A stretch of 64,000 nt of DNA from Eumeta japonica (Eukaryota; Arthropoda; Insecta; Lepidoptera; Psychidae): NCBI GenBank assembly GCA_005406025.1, contig BGZK01001212.1, positions 1 through 64,000 on the forward strand, in the 5' to 3' direction. The notes beneath the pieces were generated by a model that was not told the DNA's origin, made no database searches, and saw only the letters and a list, made by a program, of their open reading frames with translations. Below are positions 13,001-25,588 of the stretch, piece by piece. The number at the start of each line of letters is the position of its first letter. Position 1 is the first letter of the stretch. The position numbers were made by a program, and so were the translations under genes.

Positions 13001-14265
13001 GAAAGTTGCATAATTTTCATGAATAATAAGGATGTCGATAACTTGATTATTTTAAATATATTATTTGCTTATTAATTGAAATCTTATTGAGTTTTTACGT
13101 TAAATCTATTTTTTGCCATAAGAAATATTTAATCAGCACTTTATGGTTCAAAGAATTCTATGTGCTGAAAAAAAAAACACGCAAAAAGGAGTGTTAATTT
13201 ACAGCACAAGCAATGCTTTCTGTACAGGTAGTTTGTTCAGAAGTTCATAACGCGCGAACTTCAAATATTTGCGTATGTCGGTGTTTGGGAACGAATATTG
13301 GCCGCGAGGGTTTTTAACTGCCGCATTCGTCTAACGTCGAACACACTGTTTACACACGTGTATGGGTGTACTAAGGTAAATATTCTATTCAATGCCGCTC
13401 ACTTCCAGTGTCGCATGCCGAAGAAGCACAATGTAACGTTGTATGATTAACGGGCTGTGAAATTAAATGAAATAGAAACAGACCGTTTATGTAGGACAAA
13501 CAGTTTACGTTCTGTTGCGAAGGAGACTTGAAACTGTTCCAACGAATATTTGTTAGGATCTCGAAAATTCTATTTTTCGATTATTTTTTAAGATTTCCAT
13601 ATGCAGTTTCTCTCCAGAAACTCTGATTCGCTTTTTCACCGATTTATTCAACGAATGTTCACACCGTCACTGTGATGTATAGATACATTTGGTTTAAGCA
13701 TAGCAATGCACTGATAGCGGGCTGATTTTTTTTATTGCGTATTCGAGGAGCAAACGAGCAGGCTTGCCAACGGAGATTTATGTGTGGACGGTAATTAAGA
13801 ACAGGTCGCCTCTGACGTTTTTAGAAAATAGTACTCTACGCTCAACGTCGAGCTGACGCGCGACGGCGGCGAGTGGAGCGGCCGGCGACGTACCCTTTCC
13901 CGTGTCATTGTCACATATTTTTATCCGCCGGTTGCGGCCGTATATTTATATCGCTAACGCCCGCTCAGGTAAGGTCGTTAAAACGAATCGAATGCATACA
14001 GATTTGAGAAATATTAGTAATTTTCTAAAACTCAAATATGCAGGGAATTTCTATTGGTATATATGAAATTGTTGCGTTTTAATGAGCATAAAAAGAACGG
14101 ATGAGTATGCGAGACGGGTTTGCGTGCCACGCATAGCTGTCTCTAGTTGAAACTAATTCAAAATTTGGTGGTAGATGTGTAATAATAAATCTTTTGTATG
14201 TGTATTTGTTTAATACTTCAAAACTAATCGATGAATTTTGATGAGCCATGCCGTCAATTAGAAAT
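9741..14265. other. Non-coding stretch with microsatellite and CpG-rich patches
   Basis: Holds the (AT)n tract at 10023-10075, a run of CG-containing direct and inverted short words at 11030-11130, local repeats of 'ATCCTATGACATC' near 11652-11695, and CpG-rich patches near 11915-11965 and 13845-13935. I see no coding exon. A fragment 'GAGCAAACGAGCAGGC' at 13750-13765 recalls the SINE-like repeat at 63588. Confidence 0.5.
10023..10075. repeat. (AT)n microsatellite
   Basis: An uninterrupted AT dinucleotide tract of about 53 bp. Confidence 0.95.
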
Positions 14266-14650
14266 TTTTTGACGTGATAACGTCTTATAAATCGATGAAC
14301 GCCGGCTGCACGCACGAAAAAGCGTGACTCATTGTCGCGTTCCGCCTGAGCCGAACGTGCGAGCGAGAGCGCGGAACAAGCGATAGAGAAGCGTCCTAAG
14401 CGTTCGGCTTGTGACGCATCTATCTCTCTTCCACTCTATCGGTCGATGGAATGGAAGAGAGATACAAAATAATGATAATTATTTTGTATCTGTCATGATG
14501 ATACAATTATCATTACTAGATGATACAAAATAATTGTAATTCTGTGATAATAATCCAATTCGATTCATGAAAGTATGCAATTTTTCATCAATTTTTCATG
14601 ACATTATCACGTAAAATTATCGTCCGTAAACCGACTTTACACACAACAAA
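14266..14650 (+). mobile_element. Non-autonomous element, family A, copy 1 (diverged)
   Basis: Begins with 'TTTTGACGTGATAACGTCTT' and ends with 'TATCACGTAAAA' followed by 'CCGTAAACCGACTTTACA', the same two ends as the copies at 48247-48600 and 53731-54240. About 385 bp. The middle holds a CpG-rich section rich in GCGAGAG words and a perfect 30 bp palindrome (14461-14490). No coding capacity is seen. The copy is the most diverged of the three and is presumably older. Confidence 0.6.
14461..14490. repeat. Perfect palindromic hairpin, 13 bp arms
   Basis: Arms GATACAAAATAAT (14461-14473) and its reverse complement (14478-14490) around a 4-base loop. It lies within element family A copy 1; partial echoes of the arm follow at about 14500-14540. 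Confidence 0.9.
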
Positions 14651-16672
14651 TTTTTTTTGAGGAAATATTTTAGATATATTACACTACCTTCGTCCGCGGC
14701 TTCACCCGCACGACATTGGAGTGTTATTCAAACGAGAGACGGAACGGGAAAGACATTCGGCTTGGATATATGTATTAAACGAAAAAAAAACAGATAAGAG
14801 CACTTTAATTAGACGTAGAATGAAATCCGTCGCATATAATATTATTTATGTAGTACAGAATTACGTAACATATTTTTATTCGCCTTTTATCTGCGACGCC
14901 GTCCGCGTGGTCATGGGACAATTTCTTTCGTTTTTTATATCTACTGTTTACGGCTCATAGCAATGACCGAGGGGCAACGAGGTCGGCAACGAGAATTAAT
15001 TTGACGTGTTTTCCCTTGTTTTTGTCTATTCGACAGGAGGTGTTTAAAAATTTTCTTCGACTTACGTTTTCTAATAAATTTACCTTAGCACCCTCGATTT
15101 CTCCATCAAAAAAGACTCCTATTTTCATAACTTGAAAATATACGGTTGTGACGGGATTATTTATTGGTTATATTTTTTTTTATCAAATTTTAAATTTGCT
15201 ATAGTTTCGCACAACTAAAATAGGCCACGTTCACGTTTGTGTCTTGAAGAGGTAAACAGAGACAACAGACTTTCGCTTGACACGATATGTTTATGCTTCT
15301 CTTTTCCTTCATTGACCACTTATCAGTCGTTTCATGAAAACTGGTCGGTTTCGGATATTGAAAATTTGTTTTTTTTTTATTATTGTCATCACAGAACGTC
15401 GCAAATGCTCGACCGAAGGTCAGTTTTCAATTTTGATATACAACACTCTCAACCATAAGAGTGGAGTAAAATACTGAAGCGATACTCGAGGGATGTATAA
15501 AAACGAAAAATATTTTTCCATCAGCCGTTACACAATGTAATTAATTAAAGCGGCTGTTGTAAAATGAATAAGACTATAACGAAATATTGAGACGCGACGG
15601 AGTAGAAAAATTATACAGAATCAATTATCGAAACGGGCTGAATTCAGCTGTGTTTGTACAGTTGCTGGCGCGAATGCTAACGGGGGCCCGACGCGTTTAT
15701 TAACACGAGAGCGCACTACGACGTATGGCGTTATTTTTTTTTTTTTTCCAAAGTACCTGTACGCTTTAAGTTATGACACGAATCATACTAAATTCTCTGG
15801 AATCCATGGTCGATCGGCTGTGACAACTAAAGCTGTTTCGATAAAATGTACGAAATAGTTTTGAGATCGAAAAGTTCCTGATTACGGTGCGGCATATCGG
15901 CATCGAGTGGTATACATTTTTAATAACTCATTAAATATCAGGCAACATAATTGTGACTTTAAGTAACAAAATATTTTCCGTCTTTATACTGACCAGAAAG
16001 CAAATGCGCACTCAATTCTCGATATTTTATAGTGGTTCGAATCTTATTCTGATTAGTGTTTCTAACCCGATTCAAGCCCATTCATGATTCCAAACCCGTT
16101 CACGTTTCGTCTCTCTTATAAATCAGATCTCAATACAACTCTCGGTCCTATTTTAGGTAATGCACTCCGTGATTGAATGATAAACATACACATTTCCACA
16201 ATTGTAATAGGAGTTATTTACGAAATCGAAAGCAATAATGAGAGCTAGTAACTGTAATGTACGGCATTGCAATTTTAATTCATAAAACGTGACGCCAAAA
16301 GTTGAATTGAAGTCTCTATGATGAATGTATATTAACGCATTTCTATGTCGTTTATTTGAAAACAAAACAAACATACAAATAGCCATTATTTTCGCGAGAA
16401 GAAATGTTATCGAAGGTAGCAGATAAAAATATTACAATATTACACAACTGTTATTGTAATTAATTAATAAATACACTTAACAGACTGTGACGCATATATA
16501 TTTCAATGTGTACAAAACTTGCTGTGTATTTGTTTTCTGTGAATACAATGGCAATTAATAGTAAATATGGGAGAGTTAGCAATAAATATAGTGATAAAGT
16601 TTATTGTATTCTTGTTGAAAAACTACTTTTAAATTGATTAGAAACAACTCCTTGATAATTCATGTTTTACTG

Positions 16673-16731
<59 letters not shown>

Positions 16732-19700
16732 TAAATAATAAAAATATAATATTTTTGTTGTAAGTGCCGATAAAATTATATGTATATAATAAATACTAGG
16801 TGTATTTTATTGTAACCTTCAATAATCTATCGATTATGATACAAAATTACGATAAAAGTTTACAGAGTACGTAATTATTTACTGGAAGTATCATAAGTTT
16901 CATAGCAGAAGTTTTAATACATGGATGGTTTACCAAATTTAATAGCTTCGACCTCATTTACGTTTTGAGCCTTAAATGCTATATATGGTTGACCGGCTGA
17001 TACAGCACGCGCCTATGGCCGATCTGAATTCGGCCATAATTCGCGTCGCAATAATAAAGGAGAAAGATAGACAGTTCTATACATTTTTGAGCCTACGTTA
17101 ATAGCATAAAAAAAGTAACCATTGAACTAGAATACCATAACAAATAATCAATGAAATTTGGTGGCATTCGGCAATCTGATAATTAAGATATGAGAAATAA
17201 AGTTAAATTAAGATTATGTTCCAACTAAGTGTATCACGACATCATTCAGGAGACATTATTGTGGAATTTTCGGAGGACGGAATACTTATTTATCAGTTAC
17301 CCACTCTATCACATAATATGAGCTCAACAACTTACATCCTTCTGCTTACACAATGCTGTTACAATAATGTTATAAAATTTCTGACATCTTCGAGAGCTGT
17401 CGACTAAAATGTGTACCGAATATGTTTTTCAACTTATTTGTCGGGATTTGATTCGTGAGGTTGACAGTTCTCGAAACTGTCTATTTTCGTCCTTGCGCAC
17501 TTCCATAGCAAATTCTCAGATTTTCACCAAAATATGACCGTGCCTTTTTTGACGGGTGTGCCATTTCAAAATCAATTTTTCAAATGACATCTGAGAAAAA
17601 TCCTTTAGATTATTCTTTAAAACAAACATTATACCATAATTAGCCTATTACTGTCGCTCAATGCAACAAAATAAAAACGATTCTCAAACTTGTTTTTGTC
17701 ATGACAAAATAAATAGGTGTACTTTTGCGTTGTCACCCCGTCAGTCAGTGCTGTCAACACAATAATGTGAGTTTAAACGAATCTGTTTTCAATTTAGATA
17801 TTTTGATATTTGCCACTCGGTAACTCATAGAGTTTCTTAGATTAAACCGATCTTTTTCAATTTTATTACGGATGATATGTTAGTATGGGATTGATCTGTT
17901 TTTTTTTTTGGATTTAAACTTATATCACTTTTCTAGTTTTTCTTTTTTTGCATTAAAAAATATAATCTTTTTTTAATACATATTTCAAATAGTCGACCCC
18001 TGGATCCAAAGAGATTTAAGTAATACAGTTGTAGAGCGGACATGGGTAATATGTCTATATAAAAATTTTGATCCACGCCAACCGTCGCTTAGTTATGCAT
18101 AGACGTATCATACTAGAACGACTTGTAGTATAATTAATTGTAGATAATGATTTTGTCAGCACGTTGCCCGTTCCAATGCAATTACCGTATTAAACTCTAT
18201 GGCTGTACTCAGATCTCAAGGCACTCGGACGTTCTTGCCTTCTTTTCATCTATTTATTGCATATTTGACTGTATAGTCAAGTACAAAGCGCTCGCGTTGC
18301 GTTCACACCGGTCATTAAGTTTGACGCGGCCCGTATCTTTTCCCGTAGCGTGCGCAGACGGCGGCTAGGAAATCCCGGATAAACAAGAATAAATTTCATT
18401 TCTTCAAAGCGACCGGGAAAAGCCCGCGTTCTGGATCTTTTAAGATTCTGGACTCCGCATATTGAAACTTTCGTGTTTGTTTTGTTAAAGAGAGTGAATT
18501 GAAGAGAGTGGCAGATTATGCGTCTCTCAGCGCGGACCATAAAATCAAATATTCAGATTTAATACAATTATAGTTTTTTTTTTGTTTGTTGTCGGTATTC
18601 TAGTAAGAGTACAAAAGTTTTGATAGAAATTAAGCACGATAAAAACGTTAAAACGTTTGTGTATATTGTATATTGTATTAGGAAATTGTTTTGAATAAAT
18701 AAATGAGAAGGCAATTTTCCTGTTCCCACGAAATTCCAAAATTCATAAACATTTCAATAGCCGGTACGATATGATAGGATAATGTAACAGCGGCCATTGT
18801 GGATCTCTTATCGGAGAAAATACAACGTTTAAGCGATTAAAAATACATTAACTCGAAACCGTTTCGTCGATCGTAAAACGCTACTTAGCAATATATATAT
18901 ATAGATGAAGATACTGGTACGAAATGACCCTATCGGAGGTTCATTTATTTACATCGGAAGTTCAGGAGGGAGGTATGAAAAATAAAAAGGCCGAAAAACA
19001 GAAAGAGTATATTCAACGACAATGTGATACGCAATTCACTACGGAACCACTTAAATACTTTAAATTGATGGCACTTATCACAGAAATAAAACCGAACGTC
19101 AAAATTCGAATTCGCCGTGTCGAATTTTTTCCGAATGTAAACAAGTTATAACGTAAAAAACCAAAGTCGTAAACATTTCAAAAACATAAGATGTTTTTGC
19201 AATCTGGAACATTCCAACCAATCAGGGAAGGGTAGTTATTTACATTTTGCAGATAGGAAATATAGGGTCCTATTCTCAAATTTTTTTAGGGGATTTATTC
19301 CGTACTTTTTATAATTCAGCTTATGAGCTTAGTTCGCAACAATACTTATATCCATTCATTTTATCGGAAAAAAAGGCAACATGGCGATGAACACTGCATG
19401 TCTGTGAAGGTTCATTATATACGAGGACTTGCACTAGGCCAGCATGTGTTGTTTTTTTTATTAAGATTTTTAATTACCCCGCTTTTGAGAGACACCCTAC
19501 CACAACCCTTTATCTTTCAGATTGAAAGGCTTTGGACTTTATGCGCTCCACGCAGGCGCGGCGCGGTTTGGGGCTGCCAACGACTGTCATCATCGATGCG
19601 ACAACTTCGGATACATCGCTTTGTGTGCTCTCCGGGGCACGAAACGAGTGGTTTGATGTGACTTAAGTTCAAAACTCATTAGTCAGGTGATCACCGCTCT

Positions 19701-19859
19701 TAAGCCAAGGAGTGAATACTGTGGCCTAACTAATCCTATCCTAGAGTGTAACATTACAAGTGTTTTGCACCAAAAAACTCTAAAACTGCACAATGACAGA
19801 AAAAAAGCAATCCATTCAGAGTGGTTTAAAACAATGAGCGCAATATTTTCCCACCATTC
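14651..19859. other. AT-rich non-coding stretch
   Basis: Holds the (TA)n tract at 16674-16727. 'CTTCGTCCGCGGCTTCACCC' at 14689-14708 and 'GCGACGCCGTCCGCGTGGTC' at 14893-14912 look like ends of further lepidopteran interspersed repeats, but I cannot delimit them. No supported gene. Confidence 0.45.
16674..16727. repeat. (TA)n microsatellite
   Basis: A TA dinucleotide tract of about 54 bp, uninterrupted. Confidence 0.95.
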
Positions 19860-19947
19860 AAGAAGTATTGTTTTTGATCGCGAGTACAGTAGTGGCACAA
19901 AAAGTGTTGTGTACCACTACTGCACTTGCGTACGAGTGACACTTCTT
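19860..19947. repeat. Imperfect inverted repeat, ~40 bp arms
   Basis: Left arm 19860-19899 and right arm 19908-19947. The inner 21 bases (19879-19899 against 19910-19930) pair at 18 positions, one of the other three being a possible G-U pair; the outer part pairs only in places ('AAGAAGT' at the foot). It could be a small foldback element or an RNA hairpin. Confidence 0.6.
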
Positions 19948-21171
19948 TAGGTCTTTTTTGATGTTTGAAATAATTATGATAAATCAGGGTTGAGCAAAGA
20001 CTTTTTTTTATTTTCACTTTTGTAATCAAAGGTTTACGGCTGCTAAAATAAGAAATATATATTTTACATTCAATACAATGTAAGTCTCTTCATGGGAGAA
20101 TCTGACGGGCGAATGTGACGTTTTTTTACGGTACTGAACTTTCCCCATGCGCCTAAAGAAGTTTCACTTCAAAAAATTAAAGTTATTTACAATGTAGAAA
20201 GCCTACGTCGAAGTTATTTCAAATACCTTGTATATCTTTAACGAATACGCTAATCTTCGATTTATATTATATATCTGTTTTTACTGAACGCTGTATGTTT
20301 ATTTGTGCACGAGTGTTCGAGACGCTTGCCAAGATTCTGTTGCGGGATTTTTTTATCTTGTGTATCTCAGGAAAATAGTGATAGTCGGAAATACCTAAAT
20401 ATCTGAGAACGGGTTTCCAAACAAGTGACGAGATAATATTCCGGAAAACGCGAGAAAAAAAACAACAACATCCGAGTACTTCATATATCGAAATTGAACG
20501 TATCGTTGTGATAATTCAAGGCGTTGTCCTTGTGGAAATAAAATACGCACTGCGATTTCTGTTATCGATTCCCTCAAGTTTCAGGCATGGGAAGTTTTTA
20601 TACCCATCAATTGCTTAATTGTGCGCCAACTACCACACTGGGCATGGGAGTTGGATTCGAATTTAGGAAATAAATTTAAAATGCGGATACGTATCGGGTA
20701 TCACTACAGTTTTAAAGATAAAAGAGCGCTAATGTTATTTTGAAGTCGGAGCCATAAAGCGGTGAAACTCTCGTTTGACTGAATTCAAATAATGACATGC
20801 GTACACGCAGTTTTGAAACGTTATACGCCCCAATTACACAGTTTTTGTTGTACAAAGACAGCGAGCAAAAAACGGTGTTATTACCGGGGTCTAATACGTA
20901 CTACGTGCGACTTTGAATCTCGCTATTAAAATAATCTTTCAGAGTATAAAAAATAAATTCATTTATCAATTCCTCAAGACTATTAACTTTACATGTCTCT
21001 GCATTTATTCACAATTTATTGTATACGTTGTGGAAAACATTGAAACTGCTTAAATTGTTTGTTTTCACAACGTATGCAATAAGCTAATCAAATCTATTTC
21101 TATAACATAGCTTTGAATCGGCAGTGCGCATTCTGGACGATTCCTAATAAATTATTGGAAGACTTCTCAGT

Positions 21172-21314
21172 AAGACGTATAAGATCCCATGTTATCAAAT
21201 GCACCTTCTATCTCTATAAGGAGTTAAATTAGGCCTTTTAAGTGAAGACGTATAAGATCCCATGCTATCATATGCACCTTCTATCTATAAGAAGTCAAAT
21301 TAGGCCTTTCAAGT
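21172..21314 (+). repeat. Tandem duplication, 73 bp unit, two copies
   Basis: Unit 1 at 21172-21244 and unit 2 at 21245-21314. Both begin AAGACGTATAAGATCCCATG and end in TTAGGCCTTT. They differ at a handful of positions and by a small deletion in unit 2, so the duplication is not very recent. Confidence 0.9.
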
Positions 21315-24300
21315 CACATCAAACGAGAATCGGAGCCCAGGTGCTATTTCTAGCAGCTAGATTGCGCGTGTGAAAACCAAAATTTAACTATCACGTTCGT
21401 GATCGTCCATTTCACGTGGTGACGGCTCGCGCTTCGTGTGTTTGAAAACGAATATGAAATGATTGCAAGTGTGGAAACCTCTCGGTTTGCTTTTGCTTAT
21501 TCGCGACTGCTGTGTAAACCGGCCGCCGATCGTTTGTTTGCATATGATTCCAGTCGTATAAGAAATGTTGAAATATTCACATTTTTGAATAGACTTTTTG
21601 AAGGTGATAATTATTATGAAAAAAAACTTAACAATGTAAATGTAATGTTCTTGAAACAGGTCGAAGGATAGCAACCACCTATTAAGTTGCAAATAAAAAA
21701 TGCGATCTGCCATAAAAGAAAACACTCTTTTTTCTACGAATCGGAAACTATGTTATTTTTTATACGTATCAAAAATAACATGTGTTCGTTGTTCGTGTGT
21801 CTCATACGTTTCAGAATAAACTTCGCGATTTTTATTTGATAATCTGAGGTCGATGACACTAACGTTAGCTATTTTAACATTATCCATCCGTAATTCTGTA
21901 TTGTAGTTACTTAAGAACCTCAACTACAGAGAAAAGTCGGAAAAAAGTGGAGAGTAAGTCAAGAACCGCTTCATGCATATTGAAATTTTCATCCTTAAGG
22001 TCGTTACATTTATTTTTTAAATATCATGTACATTATTATTGTACCTACGAGGAACTTGACGTTTGGATCGCCGTCGGTAGCCTAAATTCATTCATCCCAC
22101 GCATGCGCGTATCGTGCAGCGTTCTCGTCGCTAGACGCGAATACGGAACGCGGCTGTAATTTCACTGGCGCTCATAAAAAATTACCGCGGCCGAAAGTTA
22201 TTCTGCCCACTGCCCTGCTGTGACCGCGAAGTTCGTTGACCACCACGGAAAATAGCCGAATTTAAAATATCAGAACTTTGCACCGGTTTTCTAGTGGAAC
22301 GGAACGGTTTTCTCGCCGGTCGGGCGGCGGCCGCGCCGTATCCGGGCGGCTTTCACCGAACCGCACCGGCGACAGCGCTAATGGCCGCCTTCCTGTCGCT
22401 GGTCGATCGCTTTGGAATGATTTAAGAATTCTTTTTTTTTTCGATTCTTTTATTTATGGTCAATTTACGAACTGTCAAAATATACAATATTTTTTTTATT
22501 GTTAAGTGAAAAGTTGCTAAAAAGCAAAAAACGGATATTCTATGTAAATTGATGGCCGTAATTTATTATGCTTTGATTTAGAGTTGACGGACGTTAATAG
22601 GAATGTCAAAGGACTCGTAGTTTTTGGATTCAAGTTACGTTTATATGCAAGAGAGCTAGTTTTTAGTTATGCAGAAGTAGATCACTTGGTTCAGTTGTCT
22701 TCATTAATGAAATTTTAATGATGTTTTTTAACAAAAAAGACACATAGTCGTTTTTTTTTTATTGAAAAATTAATTGTATTGATGCGTTTATGATAAGAAG
22801 AATGGACACAGTATACCACATCATTGATTGATAATATCGCCATATAGCTACCTTCAACTATCAATTAAATAAACTTTTCCACGTTACTAATATTAATACA
22901 AAATAATATTATGAAACTAATGAACAATAAAACAATAACATCCATACACGTGTAATACTTGACGGAGATACGTGTTATTGACGCGTCAATTTTAATATAC
23001 ATAACAAGAAACTATTGTTTAAATTAAAAGTAATGAATGATTACGGGTAGATATATAATTTCAACTAACTTCTAAACGATGTTCAAAGCGAACTAAAAAT
23101 AATGTAATACAATTAATGACGAATTATGCATACTATTAATATGATCTCAGAAGGAGAAAAACCAAGTCCAGTTCACATCGCTAAGAAATTCTAAATTATT
23201 ACTTTTATGAAATTCATTATGCTTTTATTTTTTCTGTGTTTTTTTGTTATATAACTAATTATTGAGACATCCTATGTTGGATGCCTTTTAAGATTTTATT
23301 ATAATAATGTAGTAATTATTGTAAATTAAATTACATAAAATCGATTGTCACACAAATAAATAATTACCTGTATTCACCATATTGATATTCCGGATCGGGT
23401 AGGTCGATGGCGCAAAGTATGAAATATTACAATTTAAAATGACTCGTCACCACACGACCGCGCAGGTGTACCGGCATGAATGAACTGAAACCCATTCATC
23501 GGGAATCACCATACGACGCGTGATAAAGTAAACGAATATCTGATCAAGTGGTTCAGTCGTAACGAGTGCCTTATCGACATTACATACGGCGCTGTTGTGT
23601 GCAAACGTAATTTTCCTCGGTTATAATTTATTGTTCGGCGAACGTATTTCTTCTTTTTTTTCAGGAAAACTGGCAACACTTTTGGAAATATTTGGGTATG
23701 GTGAAACAAACGACAAAGTACGGTAGGTACGCGTTTGTTGAAGATTGTGGATGTACGAGTTTGTAAGGAAGGGTACCATCAGCATGCGGTATTGGAAGTT
23801 ATTTTATGTGGTTAGTTAATAACATGAAAAACATTTTTTTTTTTAAATAGTTAAAATATAGCACAATCAAATTAAGAAAATATGTATTACGAATTTAACT
23901 GTACATATTCATCGTTTCCATTATTCTTATATTTTTTATGAGTTTAGTTCCTAGTGGCGCAATGTTTAAATTATAATTTAATGCCATTAATGACTTAATA
24001 TCTGTTGATACGAATTCTAATCTAATGTTGCTATTCTAATGTAAACTTGATTTTAAGTACGTATTTTGATAAAAACTAATATTTTCTAATAAGCTTCGTT
24101 TTCAGAATTTAGAAATATTTCTGTTACCTAATATTATAGAAAAATATATGTTGTTAAATTATTGGCAATGGCGAATTGAGAATATAAAAACAATATTAAT
24201 TATGGCTAGATTAGAATTAGATTAGAATAGATTTTCTTGTACCATACAACGAAAATTTGTAATAGTTTTACAGGAGTCTTAGGAATAGTTGATACGTTGA

Positions 24301-24910
24301 TAGTTGCGGTATTTACATCGAAGCACTATTAATAGCGGTGGTGGTGTCAAATAACGCAACATCGAACCCTCCACCGCACCTCATCTGGCTATTGCGTTAC
24401 GTTGCGGTCAGCTATGGCTGTTTCATGATGCTGATAGCACCTGACGGCTATAATAACGAACTTTAGTGTTATTGCTGGTAATCGTATACGTTATTGCGAA
24501 ACGACTGACGTCGAATTACTAATGGATGGCCTAGAAAGTTTTATAGATCCATTGCCACAAATGTCTGCACCGTTTGTAATATTGATGTTGCCTTACGTAA
24601 AGCATTTTAAAAGTAGCAACTGAGTTTCAGTAGAATAATAAGTTATGCCTTCGTTTTTAAGCTTATTATAGATTTCTTAGAGTTCCTCGGATTTTGAAAT
24701 ACAACATTTCTTTTTTATAAGCTAATGCCTCCTCCCTAAAAGTATCGATGGGGATCTCTGACGTGCAGTAATATGCAGCACCCAACCCACCGCTTACCAT
24801 CGAATCTGTTCTTCCATTGCGTATACTCATTTGACGAAACGAAGACCGAGGTGATCGACAGAACCAAGCGAGGTTGGGAGTTCAACCTTGTATATGACCT
24901 GACTCATGTA

Positions 24911-24955
24911 CGACATGACGTACATTCATGGCGTACACGACTGTACGTCATGTCG
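24911..24955. repeat. Perfect 13 bp inverted repeat
   Basis: CGACATGACGTAC at 24911-24923 and its reverse complement at 24943-24955, separated by 19 bases. Its CpG-containing arms contrast with the A/T-rich surroundings. Confidence 0.85.
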
Positions 24956-25527
24956 CCGGCAGGCGTCTAATTATTAATTTTCGCGAAATAACATCGTATA
25001 CAATCTTTAATTCTTTTTACACGCAATTGAAAAATTATCTTTGATGCGTGAACATGAAATTTATAGAATTGCTCGGTGGTTTAAGGTCTTTCTAAATATG
25101 CAAATTAGAGTTGATCTAGGGTTTACAATTTTAGAGGAAATGTACGAATTATGAGAAAGTTTCAAGTTTGTTAATAATTGAGATATTTTTAAGGTCTTAA
25201 GAAAAGAAGGATAGTTCCTTCACATTTTGACAAAAATATTATAAAATGAGCACTTTAAAAAACTAATAAATATGTTTTTCCTTTGCAATTTTGGACAGAG
25301 CGACAGAATTTATATCCGTTACTTAATCTGAACGCGAGAAAAATAGTCGGGGATCCTTACACATTTTTGCATTGTTTTAGTAATTTAGCACTGAAACGAC
25401 TATTAAGAACGAGGCCGCGGCCTCCGCGGCGGCACACCGGCGCGGGCGCCTCGTACAACCTATCGCGGAGCTGATCCGCGCTCTGATTGCTACGCGTTCA
25501 CGTCAGACCTCTAGCAGCCGTTGGACG

Positions 25528-25588
25528 AAGTCCTTCCAAACGTCTAACATCCGGAAAGGATAAGCCTTTCCGACGTTCGGAAGGACTT
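25528..25588. repeat. Nested hairpin of 61 nt
   Basis: Outer arms 25528-25543 and 25573-25588 pair at 15 of 16 positions (AAGTCCTTCC...). Inner arms CGGAAAGG (25552-25559) and CCTTTCCG (25565-25572) pair perfectly around a 5-base loop. An 8-base bulge (25544-25551) lies only on the left side. An RNA read through here would fold stably on either strand. Confidence 0.85.

Larger units (their letters stand above)
19948..25527. other. Non-coding stretch with a tandem repeat and CpG-rich patches
   Basis: Contains the 73 bp tandem duplication (21172-21314), a CpG-rich patch at 22290-22405, a perfect 13 bp inverted repeat (24911-24923 with 24943-24955) and a CpG-rich patch at 25410-25470. I see no exon that I can support. 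Confidence 0.5.

Noticed and set aside
13960..13976. CTCAGGTAAGGT donor-like site after a CpG-rich patch
   Set aside because: A good donor match alone is common by chance; no exon start, coding frame or promoter could be paired with it.
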